Below, piece after piece: positions 16,789-24,038 of a stretch of DNA of 64,000 bases; the stretch's first letter is position 1, and each line of letters begins with the position of its first letter. Source of the DNA: WHSO01 sp963732875 (GTDB taxonomy: Bacteria; Pseudomonadota; Alphaproteobacteria; SMXQ01); assembly GCA_963732875.1 (NCBI GenBank), contig CAVTBD010000002.1:372001-436000 (forward strand), in the 5' to 3' direction. The position numbers were made by a program, and so were the translations under genes. A model generated the notes under the pieces. It saw only the letters and a list, made by a program, of their open reading frames with translations, did no database searches and was not told where the DNA came from.

Positions 16789-17688
16789 ATGAAACGCATC
16801 AGAATCGCTTCATCCGATCCCCACAGCACCTTCTTCGCGCAGGCGGAGCTTCTCGGTGAGGTTCTCACCGACGTCGGCGCCATCGAGAGCGCCGAAGTCC
16901 TGACTACCACGGGCAGCGTGATCAACGCCGAGATGACGGCGGCCGGGCTGGCCGACATCGGCTTCATGGCGTCGAACTGGGTACCGCGCGCGGTCGCGGG
17001 CGCCGATCCGTTCAAGGCGCCGGTCGGCGTTGCCATCATTGCGCCGCTCAATGCCGGCCCCATGTTCTTCGTCGCGCGCGCGGATTCGTCGCTGGTGGCC
17101 GTGCGCGACCTGAAGGGCAAAAACATCGCTGTCGGCCATGCCACCTCCGGCATGGCGCAGCACGCGCGCAACATCGTCAACGGTCTGGGCTGGAAGGAAG
17201 GCGACTACACCTTCGACTACGCCTCCACCTTCGACGGCGGCGGTGCGCTCCGCGACGGCACCGTGGCGGCGCAGCTTTCCGCGCCGATTCCGAGCATCCA
17301 TTTCACCGAGCTGTGTGCGCGCCTTCCCATCAAGGTACTGCGCTTCGAGCCGGACGACATCCGGGAGCTGTGCCGCCAGCACCCGTACTATTCGCCGGCG
17401 ACCGTGCTCGCCGAGCTGGTGCCGGGGCTCGACAAGGACATGCCGGCGCTGGGCGTGCTCAACGTCATCGTCGCCGCCGCCAACGCGCCGGATGACTTCG
17501 TCTACCCATTGGTGAAAGCCTATATCGCCAACGTGCGGCGGCTGGAGCGCGGCCACGCGCTGTTCCGCGGGCTGACACGCCTGCTGGCGCGGGCCCATGA
17601 GCGCGGCGAGGCGGCGCTGGCGCCCGGCGGCACGCCGTTCCATCCGGCCGCGCGCAAGGCATTCAAGGATTCGGGGCTGCTCACTTGA
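16789..17688 (+). CDS. TAXI-family TRAP receptor-like protein without signal peptide, 299 aa
   Basis: Resembles the TAXI-type solute receptors of TRAP transporters, periplasmic-binding-protein fold. Visible motifs are SVINAEMTAAGLADIGFMAS, DLKGKNIAVGHATSGMAQHA and PVGVAIIAPLNAGPMFFVAR. The protein starts MKRIRIASSDPHSTFFAQAE, which is already the first strand of the fold, so there is no signal peptide, and no upstream in-frame start could add one because the terminator and an intergenic gap lie there. A cytoplasmic binding or enzymatic role is therefore possible. Its stop overlaps the start of the DUF120 gene (TTGA), so the two are translationally coupled. The ribosome site is modest (GGCAGGA). 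Confidence 0.78.
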   Translation: MKRIRIASSDPHSTFFAQAELLGEVLTDVGAIESAEVLTTTGSVINAEMTAAGLADIGFMASNWVPRAVAGADPFKAPVGVAIIAPLNAGPMFFVARADSSLVAVRDLKGKNIAVGHATSGMAQHARNIVNGLGWKEGDYTFDYASTFDGGGALRDGTVAAQLSAPIPSIHFTELCARLPIKVLRFEPDDIRELCRQHPYYSPATVLAELVPGLDKDMPALGVLNVIVAAANAPDDFVYPLVKAYIANVRRLERGHALFRGLTRLLARAHERGEAALAPGGTPFHPAARKAFKDSGLLT

Positions 17689-18104
17689 CGAGCGGCCCGT
17701 CGCCAAGGCCAGCGTTCTTCGGCCGGGTCGCGACCGGGAAGGGGGAGGCCGCAGGCTTCACCGGCGCGGATTGGGCGCGCGAGGGCTTCATGCGTCTGGT
17801 GGGCATCGCTCCCTTTCCCGGCACGCTCAACCTGACGGTGGACGATCCCGCGTCGCGCGCGACGTGGGACACGATCCGGAAACGGCCCGGGATCCGCATG
17901 GCGGCGCCGGATCCAGCATGGTGCGACGGCAGGCTCTACCCTGTCGCGATAGGGCACATCGCCGGCGCCATCGTGCTGCCGGAAGTCGCGGGGTATGCCC
18001 CGGACCAGGTCGAGATCATCGCCGCCGTGGGCCTGCGGGCCGCGCTCGGGCTCGCGGACGGCGACCGGGTGGAGGTGACGCTGGCGGAAGAGGGCCTTCG
18101 TTGA
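17685..18104 (+). CDS. DUF120 / CTP-dependent riboflavin kinase-like protein, TTG start, 139 aa
   Basis: Resembles the DUF120 domain, which in archaea is a CTP-dependent riboflavin kinase making FMN. Matching signatures are FFGRVATGKGEAAGFTGADW, LVGIAPFPGTLNLTVDD and APDQVEIIAAVGLRAALGLA followed by DGDRVEVTLAEE. The domain fills the whole chain (family about 130 residues). The TTG start at 17685 overlaps the TAXI-like gene's stop by three bases, so the pair is coupled. Bacteria normally use the unrelated RibF for FMN, so this protein more likely acts on another substrate or is a non-canonical kinase. Assignment rests on motif recall, not an alignment. Confidence 0.7.
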   Translation: MTSGPSPRPAFFGRVATGKGEAAGFTGADWAREGFMRLVGIAPFPGTLNLTVDDPASRATWDTIRKRPGIRMAAPDPAWCDGRLYPVAIGHIAGAIVLPEVAGYAPDQVEIIAAVGLRAALGLADGDRVEVTLAEEGLR

Positions 18105-18114
18105 GGGGCCGGAT

Positions 18115-18126
18115 ATGCTAGCCTTG
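18115..18126 (+). promoter_or_regulatory. ATGCTAGCCTTG motif, candidate promoter element
   Basis: Identical to 15143-15154 and 66 bases before the next start. TTGAGG at 18101-18106 and TGTAGT at 18125-18130 could form a sigma70-type pair with an 18-base spacer. Confidence 0.4.
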
Positions 18127-18192
18127 TAGTCAGCACGGCCGAAGTAGACGCGTTCAGTTCGTTCAACGACAAGAAAAGGGAAGGGAGGAGCG

Positions 18193-19269
18193 ATGCTGGT
18201 CATCACCAACGAGGATATCGAGAGCTTTCTGGAGATGTCGCCGTGCGTGACGGCGCTGGAGGCCGCCTACCGTGACCTCGGCAATCAGGACGCCGTGGAC
18301 ATGCCGCGCCAGGACGGCATCGTGCCGAACCCGCGCCCCGAGGCGGTCTACGCGCTCAAGACCATGTCGGGCAGCCTGCCGTCGGCGGGCGTGGCCGCGC
18401 TCCGGCTCAACTCCGACGTGGTTCACTGGCCCGAGATCAACGGCGCCCCCCGGCGCGTCAAGATCCCAGTGTCCCAGGGCGACCGCTACAACGGGCTCGT
18501 CCTCCTGTTCTCGACCGAGACCGGCGAGCTGCTCGCCATGTTCAACGATGGCTACGTCCAGAAGACCCGCGTCGGCGGCTCGTCCGGGGTCGCGGCCAAG
18601 TACCTCGCGCGCGAGGATGCCAAGGTGATGGGGCTTCTCGGCACCGGCTGGCAGGCGACCGGCCAGATCGAGGCCATGGCCGCGGTACGCAAGCTCGATC
18701 TCGTCAAGGTGTTCAGCCCGACCAAGGAAAATCGCGAGGCCTTTGCAAAGACTTATAAGGATAAGCTCGGAATCGAGGTGAAGCCGGTGGCGACCCCCGA
18801 GGAAGCGGCCGACGGTGCCGATATCCTCGCCGCGGCGACCAATTCCATGGTGGCGGTGATCACGCCGAAGCTGGTGAAGCCCGGCATGCACATCACCAGC
18901 GTGCGCGGCTCCGAGATCCCGCTCGAGGTGCTGAAGGACGTCGACCGGCTGGTGGTGAACACCCACGATCCGGTCAAGGCGTATCCCGCGCGCGGCTGGC
19001 CGTCCGAGATTCCCGAGTTCGAGAACGGCGACTACTCGCGCCCCGACATCGGCGTGTTCGACATCACGAGCGCGCCCGAGCTCAAGGAGGTGGTCGCCGG
19101 CAGGGCGCCCGGCCGCAAGTCGGCGGACGAGGTCACCTGCTTCCACAACTACAAGGGGCTCGGCCTGCAGTTCGCGGCGATCGGCGCCATCGTCTACAAG
19201 GAAGCGCGCAACCGCCAGCTCGGCCTCACGGTGGAGGACGGCTACTTCAGCCAGTCCGTCCACCCGTAA
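18193..19269 (+). CDS. Ornithine cyclodeaminase / mu-crystallin family protein, 358 aa
   Basis: NAD(P)-binding protein of the OCD/mu-crystallin family; members deaminate ornithine or reduce ketimines and imino acids (lysine, proline or alanine dehydrogenases). The dinucleotide loop is MGLLGTGWQATGQIEAMA (near residues 143-160). The family segment TRVGGSSGVAAKYLARED, which includes the Arg and Ser of the active site, precedes it. The C-terminus has GLGLQFAAIGAIVYKEA, a family-typical helix. The ribosome site is strong (GGGAGGAG). It is about 88 bases after the DUF120 gene, with a candidate promoter between. It may act on a nitrogenous intermediate, but the substrate is unknown. Confidence 0.9.
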   Translation: MLVITNEDIESFLEMSPCVTALEAAYRDLGNQDAVDMPRQDGIVPNPRPEAVYALKTMSGSLPSAGVAALRLNSDVVHWPEINGAPRRVKIPVSQGDRYNGLVLLFSTETGELLAMFNDGYVQKTRVGGSSGVAAKYLAREDAKVMGLLGTGWQATGQIEAMAAVRKLDLVKVFSPTKENREAFAKTYKDKLGIEVKPVATPEEAADGADILAAATNSMVAVITPKLVKPGMHITSVRGSEIPLEVLKDVDRLVVNTHDPVKAYPARGWPSEIPEFENGDYSRPDIGVFDITSAPELKEVVAGRAPGRKSADEVTCFHNYKGLGLQFAAIGAIVYKEARNRQLGLTVEDGYFSQSVHP

Positions 19270-19352
19270 TTCGTCCGGAATCGGCACCGGCCGCGGTGGC
19301 CGGGGCCTGAAACGCCGCCTTCCGCGAAGGAAGGCACAAGAGGGAAACGTCG

Positions 19353-19934
19353 ATGATCGATCTCTACATGGCCAGTACCACCAACAGCCGCCGCGCCTCG
19401 GTCGGGCTTTCCGAAGCCGGGCTTGCGTACAAGGCGCATCCGATCAACCTGAAGGAGAAGCAGCAGAGCACGCCCGAGCACCTGGCCCGCAATCCCTACG
19501 GCAAGGTTCCCGTGATCATCGATGCCGACGGGCCGGGCGGCAAGCCGGTGACGATCTTCGAATCGGGCGCGATCCTGCTCTATGCCGCCGAGAAGTCCGG
19601 CAAGCTCTACGGCAAGGACGCGCGCGAGCGGATCGAGGTGCAGAAGTGGTTCATGCTGCACATGAACGGCTCGGTCCCGTTCCTGGGCGCGCTCAAGGGG
19701 CATCCGACGCTGCGCCCGGAATGCGACCGCGTCGTCAGGGTGATCGATGATCACCTCGGCAAGAACCAGTTCTTCGCGCCCGGCTTCTCGATCGCCGACG
19801 TGTGCTTCTATCCGCGCGTCGCCGGCTTCGATGAAGAAGTGTTCCCGATGAGCAGCTACAAGAACATCACGCGCTGGATCGGCGAGGTCGGTGCGCGTCC
19901 GGGCGTCAAGGAAGGTATGTCCCAGCCGAAATAG
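19353..19934 (+). CDS. Glutathione S-transferase (Ure2/YfcG-like), 193 aa
   Basis: Cytoplasmic glutathione transferase. The N-terminal thioredoxin-like domain (residues 1-80) has NSRRASVGLSEAGLAY, NPYGKVPVIID and the Glu-Ser-Gly-Ala glutathione-binding turn in TIFESGAILLYAAE. The C-terminal helical domain has the family N-cap motif FSIADVCFYP. At 193 residues it is somewhat shorter than most (about 205-230). The TNSRR start is similar to the nu-class enzymes that act as disulfide-bond reductases. AAGAGGGAAA precedes the ATG. It sits between the OCD-like enzyme and a dioxygenase-like cupin, so detoxification or isomerisation of a pathway intermediate is plausible. Confidence 0.88.
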   Translation: MIDLYMASTTNSRRASVGLSEAGLAYKAHPINLKEKQQSTPEHLARNPYGKVPVIIDADGPGGKPVTIFESGAILLYAAEKSGKLYGKDARERIEVQKWFMLHMNGSVPFLGALKGHPTLRPECDRVVRVIDDHLGKNQFFAPGFSIADVCFYPRVAGFDEEVFPMSSYKNITRWIGEVGARPGVKEGMSQPK

Positions 19935-19967
19935 AGCGGTACCACTGATGAAAAATAGGAGGTGAGC

Positions 19968-20516
19968 ATGGCTTACGCGTTCGAGGATTTCACGAAAGAC
20001 GCCCATGACTTCCTGACGGCGGACCCCGGTCTCGCCGGGCGCGAGAAGGTCCGCAACGGGCTGGCGACGCTGCTCAGGGACCGGGCGGAGCTCGACGCCC
20101 GTATCCGGCCCGATGCCGGTACCCAGGTTCTGCATCACGATCCCGATACCGGGATCTACGTGCTGGCCCATCCGCATCCCAAGGAGGGGCGGCGCGGTCC
20201 CCATGACCACGGGCCGAGCTGGGCCATCTACGGCGTGCTCGACGGCGAGACCGAGACCGTGGAATGGGCCCGCAAGGACGACGGCAGCCGGGAAGGGTAT
20301 GCCGAGATCGAGCCGGCGCGGAAATACACCATCCGCGAAGGCGAGGCCTACCTCTACAACGAGGGCACGCCCCATTCCGTCTATTATCCCGAAGGCACCA
20401 TGCTGATCCGGGTGACGGGCACGGACCTCAATACCGTCACGGTGCTGCGCTACAATCCGGAACGAAACCAGGTCGTCGCCGACGACCGCGCGCGTCACCA
20501 GGCCGCCGCCTCGTAG
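19968..20516 (+). CDS. Cysteine-dioxygenase-like cupin, 182 aa
   Basis: Cupin of the thiol/cysteine dioxygenase type by overall pattern. The first motif GRRGPHDHGPSWAIYGVLDG supplies HDH (about residues 81-83) and ends in the GVLDGETE turn; the second motif region is YLYNEGTPHSVYYPEGTMLI, giving a third His. Three His around an Fe(II) is the arrangement of thiol dioxygenases. Start at the ATG at 19968, 5 bases after AGGAGG; the GTG six bases earlier lies inside the ribosome site. It is the last gene of the rightward run, closed by a strong terminator. A dioxygenase role is inference; the substrate is not clear. Confidence 0.8.
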   Translation: MAYAFEDFTKDAHDFLTADPGLAGREKVRNGLATLLRDRAELDARIRPDAGTQVLHHDPDTGIYVLAHPHPKEGRRGPHDHGPSWAIYGVLDGETETVEWARKDDGSREGYAEIEPARKYTIREGEAYLYNEGTPHSVYYPEGTMLIRVTGTDLNTVTVLRYNPERNQVVADDRARHQAAAS

Positions 20517-20539
20517 TCGTCAAGGCAATGAAAGAAAGA

Positions 20540-20568
20540 GGCCGGGGAGCGATCCCCGGCCTTTTTTG
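20540..20568 (+). terminator. Strong rho-independent terminator, possibly two-way
   Basis: GGCCGGGGA at 20540-20548 pairs perfectly with TCCCCGGCC at 20553-20561, then six T. On the other strand the stem is followed by CTCTTTCTTTC, so it could also stop the convergent cupin gene. Confidence 0.9.
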
Positions 20569-20587
20569 TTTGATACGGCGGCCTCGT

Positions 20588-20614
20588 GGATGCCCCGCTT
20601 TATGCGGGGCATCC
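20588..20614. repeat. REP-like palindrome, TTTAT loop
   Basis: GGATGCCCCGC at 20588-20598 and GCGGGGCATCC at 20604-20614 are perfect complements around TTTAT, and GTCG follows. A sister hairpin with the same loop and the same following bases is at 21284-21306, which suggests a dispersed repetitive extragenic palindrome. Confidence 0.7.
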
Positions 20615-20637
20615 GTCGCAGCCTACAAATTGCCCCC

Positions 20638-21213
20638 TTACAGATTCGAGGGCGGCGAGAAGTCCTCGTGGCCCTTGGCCAGCGTGTCGGATGGGTAGGC
20701 CACGGTCTTCTGGAACAGCATGTGCATGAACAGGAACAGCGGCTTCGCCTTCATCACCAGGCACGCCATCTGCTCGGTTTCGGAGCGGTTGAAGTGCTGG
20801 TGGACGCAGGAGAGCTCGACGACCGAAGCGTCTCCCGCCTCGTATTCGAGACGCACGCCGTCGTGGATGTCGTAGCCCTTGCCGGTCAGGATGTAGAACA
20901 CCGCCGAATTCATGTGGCCGTGCTTCTGGCCGAAGGCGCCGGGCGCGAAGCTGTCAACGTGGCACTCGATCGACTGGGCGATGGAGACGTTCTGGGGGCT
21001 GACCGCGATCTTGTGGAAGTAGGCAGGTCCGCCCTTCCAGTCGATGGAGGGCGCCGGGATTACGCGCGGCTGCGCGTAGAGGCTCTTGTAGACCTCGCCG
21101 TAGGCGCCTTCGAGCGCGCGCACGAAGGTGCGCTTCTTCTGCCAGCGTTCCCACACCGGCTTGTTGTCGCCGGCCTTGGGGACTTCTTCCTGTGGGGCCA
21201 CGTCTTCGGGCAT
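20638..21213 (-). CDS. Cupin protein, first of three paralogues, 191 aa
   Basis: Cytoplasmic cupin closely related to the pair at 27520 and 28130. Shared segments include RWQKKRTFVRALEGAYGEVY, IAQSIECHVDSFAPGAFG and KHGHMNSAVFYILTG (first cupin motif, HGH with Ala where the family often has Glu), EAGDASVVELSCVHQHFN (second motif with HQH) and the unusual hydrophobic KPLFLFMHMLFQK near the end. The ATG at 21213 is chosen for its AAGGAG six bases upstream; a longer frame has basic low-complexity sequence. Its N-terminus (MPEDVAPQEEVPKAGDN) is diverged from its paralogues. It converges on the dioxygenase-like cupin. The function is unknown. Confidence 0.87.
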   Translation of the reverse strand: MPEDVAPQEEVPKAGDNKPVWERWQKKRTFVRALEGAYGEVYKSLYAQPRVIPAPSIDWKGGPAYFHKIAVSPQNVSIAQSIECHVDSFAPGAFGQKHGHMNSAVFYILTGKGYDIHDGVRLEYEAGDASVVELSCVHQHFNRSETEQMACLVMKAKPLFLFMHMLFQKTVAYPSDTLAKGHEDFSPPSNL

Positions 21214-21283
21214 GCCGTACTCCTTGGAAAAACCAGGTCTTGGACCGCGTTTCCTTTTAACGGAATCACTTTCAAAAGTCGTC

Positions 21284-21306
21284 ATCGCCCGGTTTATCCG
21301 GGCGAT
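21284..21306. repeat. REP-like palindrome, TTTAT loop
   Basis: ATCGCCCGG at 21284-21292 and CCGGGCGAT at 21298-21306 flank TTTAT, followed by CCGTCG as at 20588. It lies in the 283-base gap upstream of the leftward cupin gene, between it and the DUF1003 gene. Confidence 0.65.
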
Positions 21307-21412
21307 CCGTCGTGCGGCGCACGCCTTCGCGTGACGATGCCCTGGACGTGAAGCTTGTCCTTGGGCCGCGCGTTGCGCGGTCCCGAGGGCCGGGGCATGA
21401 CGATGTTTCAAT

Positions 21413-21424
21413 CAAAACTAGCAC
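21413..21424 (-). promoter_or_regulatory. GTGCTAG motif, candidate -10 of the leftward cupin
   Basis: Read leftward, GTGCTAGTTTTG resembles the ATGCTAGCCTTG motif at 15143 and 18115. It is about 200 bases before the cupin start, so it would imply a long leader holding the REP-like palindrome. Confidence 0.3.
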
Positions 21425-21496
21425 TTCCTACGTTAGCGCGGCACACACCTCGTCCGCAACCGCCCTACCGCCCCGGAAAACAAGGAGTCGTGGGCC

Positions 21497-22213
21497 TCAG
21501 CCCTGGCGCGGGCGGCCGCGGCCGGTCATTTCGTCCATCAGTTCGATCTGGATCTTCTGGATCTCGACCAGGCGCTCCCACTGCTGGCGCAGGAGGTGGT
21601 CCACCTTTTCGTGGAGGTGCCGGATCTCGAGCTCGGCCTTGAGGTTGACCCGGTAGTCGTTCTCGGAGCGCAGCCGGTCGCGGTCCTCCTGCCGGTTCTG
21701 GCTCATCATGATGATCGGCGCCTGGATCGCGGCCAGGCAGGAGAGGGCGAGATTGAGCAAGATGTAGGGGTAGGGGTCGAACGGCCGCATCAGGATCAGA
21801 GCGGAATTCACCACCATCCAGACTACCATGACGCCGAAGAAGATTCCGATGAAGCGCCAGCTTCCCCCGAAATCGGCGATGCGATCGGACATCCTCTCTC
21901 CGAAGGTCAGGGTCCTTTCGAACTCGGTCGCGATGTTCTGGGACAGCGTGTCGTGCTGGATCATGCTCTCCAGCACGTCGCGGTCGAGGGAGGACAGCTC
22001 GCCCTTCTCCGCCTCGATCATCGACTGGATATAGGCGTTGCGGAAGCGGTTGAGGTCGTCGCGGCAGATGTAGCCGTCGCCCTGCCAGTCGGGATGGGTC
22101 TTGCGGATCTCGGCGACGATGGCCTCGCGCAGCACCGCTGCCGGCATCACGTTGGCGGGCGCGTAGTGGCGCTTGCAGATCTGGCATTCGATGGTGGCAG
22201 CGGCACTCCGCAT
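21497..22213 (-). CDS. DUF1003 membrane protein, 238 aa
   Basis: Inner-membrane protein of the DUF1003 family, function unknown. The N-terminal cytoplasmic part has a Cys pair CQICKRHY and a further Cys in GYICRDDLNRFR, a possible metal site typical of the family. Two membrane segments follow (FIGIFFGVMVVWMVVNSALI, YILLNLALSCLAAIQAPIIM), joined by the short FDPYPY loop that marks the family. The tail (about residues 170-238) is a charged coiled coil (LEIRHLHEKVDHLLRQQWER). The ATG at 22213 is preferred to a GTG 30 bases earlier because GAGG lies 7 bases upstream. It is divergent from trkH, with 332 bases between holding two inverted repeats. Confidence 0.86.
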   Translation of the reverse strand: MRSAAATIECQICKRHYAPANVMPAAVLREAIVAEIRKTHPDWQGDGYICRDDLNRFRNAYIQSMIEAEKGELSSLDRDVLESMIQHDTLSQNIATEFERTLTFGERMSDRIADFGGSWRFIGIFFGVMVVWMVVNSALILMRPFDPYPYILLNLALSCLAAIQAPIIMMSQNRQEDRDRLRSENDYRVNLKAELEIRHLHEKVDHLLRQQWERLVEIQKIQIELMDEMTGRGRPRQG

Positions 22214-22245
22214 GGTCCGGCCTCGCGCAGGTATCGTTGGCACTG

Positions 22246-22316
22246 GTGTGGTGGATTTGAAGTTCCTGACATTGTTAAGGGCGGTATCGAAAGGAACTTC
22301 AAATCCATAACCACAC
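22246..22316. repeat. Inverted repeat 1 of a related pair
   Basis: GTGTGGTGGATTTGAAGTTCCT at 22246-22267 is the complement of 22292-22316, except that the right arm has three extra bases (read as GTGTGG-TTA-TGGATTTGAA), giving a bulge. The loop is 24 bases. Its arms are related to those of the next repeat. It occupies part of the 332-base gap between the DUF1003 gene and trkH, in which I see no gene. Confidence 0.85.
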
Positions 22317-22334
22317 TAGAATCAAATAGTTTCC

Positions 22335-22406
22335 AGTGTCGTTTCGGTTCAGAAGTTCGCCACGAGGCCGCCCCGAATATGACGCGAACTTCTGAACCAC
22401 GACACT
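22335..22406. repeat. Inverted repeat 2 of a related pair
   Basis: The left arm 22335-22360 (AGTGTCGT-TTC-GGTTCAGAAG..., ending TTCGC) is the complement of 22384-22406 except for three extra bases in the left arm. The loop is 23 bases. GTGT-GTT--GG-T---AAGTTC is shared between its left arm and the right arm of repeat 1 read in reverse, so the two hairpins look like a divergent inverted duplication. Confidence 0.85.
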
Positions 22407-22545
22407 ACCGCGATGTTGCCCCCGTATGAGCGGGCCGGGCAAGGGGGAGCATAAATTTCCCGTAAAGAGTTGACGGCATCTTTGCGTGCGGAAGGACCGA
22501 GGAACGAGGAAAATCCGCGGCTTTCGACAAGTGCTTCCTGCTTCC

Positions 22546-24000
22546 ATGGATACGGCATCCCTCCGATTCGTCTTTCTCGTCAACGGCATCCTGCTGCTGA
22601 TCCTTGCTGCCCTGATGGTGATTCCGAGTATCGTCGATTACGCTACCGGGAATCCTGATTGGGAGGTCTTTGCAGGGTCGGCGGCGGTCACGCTCTACAC
22701 GGGCCTGATGCTGGTGCTCGCCAACAGCGGCGCACCTCCCGATATCGGCTTTCGCGGCAACTACCTGCTGACGTCCCTCAGCTGGATACTGGTCGCCGCC
22801 TTCGCGGCCTTACCGCTCACCCTGAGCTCTCTGCATCTCAGCTTCACCGATGGCTTCTTCGAAACCATGTCCGGGCTCACCACCACCGGGTCGACCGTGA
22901 TGGTCGGCCTGGACCACATGGCGCCGGGCATCCTACTGTGGCGCTCGCTGCTGCAATGGATCGGCGGCGTCGGCATCGTGGTGATGGCGATCGTGCTGCT
23001 GCCCGCCATGCGCACCGGCGGCATGCAGCTGTTTCGGACCGAGTCCTCGGACATCTCCGGCAAGACGGTGCCGCGCATCTACCAGCTCGCGGCGATTACG
23101 GCCCTGGTCTATCTCGGCCTTTCGCTGGTCTGTGCGGTCGCCTACCGCATCGCCGGCATGAACTGGTTCGACGCCGTAAACCACGCCATGACCACGGTAT
23201 CCACGGGCGGCTATTCCACCAAGGATGCGTCCATCGGCTTCTACAACTCGGTGCCCATCGAGATCGTCGGGATCGTTTTCATGACGGCGGGCGCGCTGCC
23301 GCTGATCTTTTATGCCCGTTTCATCATGGAGGGCCGTCGGGCGCTACGGCGCGAACGTCAGGTTCTGCCGTTCATCGCGCTTCTGGCCGTTGCGATCATC
23401 CTGATGACCGCCTGGAACGTGCTCAGGAACCACATGCAGATCGAGATGGCGCTGCGCCAGTCCGCCTTCAACATCACTTCCGTCCTGACGACGACCGGAT
23501 TCGCCACGGCCGATTTTTCGGGCTGGGGCAGCTTCGCGCTCGGGCTTTTCTTCCTGTTGCTTCTGATCGGCGCGTGCGCCGGGTCCACGGGCGGTGCCAT
23601 CAAGATATTCCGCTGGCGCCTGTTGCTGGCCTCGGCCAAAAGGCAGCTTGAGCTTTCTCTTTCGCCACACAGGGTTCTTCCGCTCCGCTACGGAGACCGG
23701 ATCGTGGACGCGGAGATGCTGGCATCGGTGCGCAATTTCTTTTTCGTCTACATCGTGACCTTCCTGCTCCTGTCGCTCGGTTGCATGGCGAGCGGCCTCG
23801 ACTTTCTGTCGAGCACCAGCGGCGTGGCCCAGGGCATGGCCAATGCGGGGCCGGGCTTGGGGCCGATCGTCGGGCCGGCCGGCAATTTCTCCACCATCCC
23901 AACCGCGGCGAAGTGGTTTATAGTCACGGGAATGCTGCTGGGGCGCCTCGAGCTCATGACCGTCTACGTCCTGCTGCTGCGCAGCTTCTGGCGCCGCTGA
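22546..24000 (+). CDS. trkH: TrkH/KtrB-type potassium uptake channel subunit, 484 aa
   Basis: Inner-membrane subunit of a Trk/Ktr K+ uptake system, with four pore repeats. Filter regions are SGLTTTGSTVM (near residue 111), MTTVSTGGYST, TSVLTTTGFATADFSG and MANAGPGLGPIVGPAGNF, keeping the glycine of each filter. The end of the third repeat carries IGACAGSTGGAIKIFRWRL, a known family motif. The ATG at 22546 gives the normal start of helix 1 (FVFLVNGILLLILAAL); a GTG 60 bases upstream would add a basic tail. Neither has a clear ribosome site. TrkA, the usual cytoplasmic partner, is not in the window. It precedes a KdpD/KdpE-like two-component pair and may be controlled by it. Confidence 0.92.
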   Translation: MDTASLRFVFLVNGILLLILAALMVIPSIVDYATGNPDWEVFAGSAAVTLYTGLMLVLANSGAPPDIGFRGNYLLTSLSWILVAAFAALPLTLSSLHLSFTDGFFETMSGLTTTGSTVMVGLDHMAPGILLWRSLLQWIGGVGIVVMAIVLLPAMRTGGMQLFRTESSDISGKTVPRIYQLAAITALVYLGLSLVCAVAYRIAGMNWFDAVNHAMTTVSTGGYSTKDASIGFYNSVPIEIVGIVFMTAGALPLIFYARFIMEGRRALRRERQVLPFIALLAVAIILMTAWNVLRNHMQIEMALRQSAFNITSVLTTTGFATADFSGWGSFALGLFFLLLLIGACAGSTGGAIKIFRWRLLLASAKRQLELSLSPHRVLPLRYGDRIVDAEMLASVRNFFFVYIVTFLLLSLGCMASGLDFLSSTSGVAQGMANAGPGLGPIVGPAGNFSTIPTAAKWFIVTGMLLGRLELMTVYVLLLRSFWRR

Positions 24001-24038
24001 GTATACGGATCGGACTGGACGGGGCCGGAACGGTAGCC

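Noticed and set aside
6493..20516. A complete tripartite tricarboxylate transporter
   Set aside because: Only receptors are present; no TctA or TctB membrane proteins are coded in the window.
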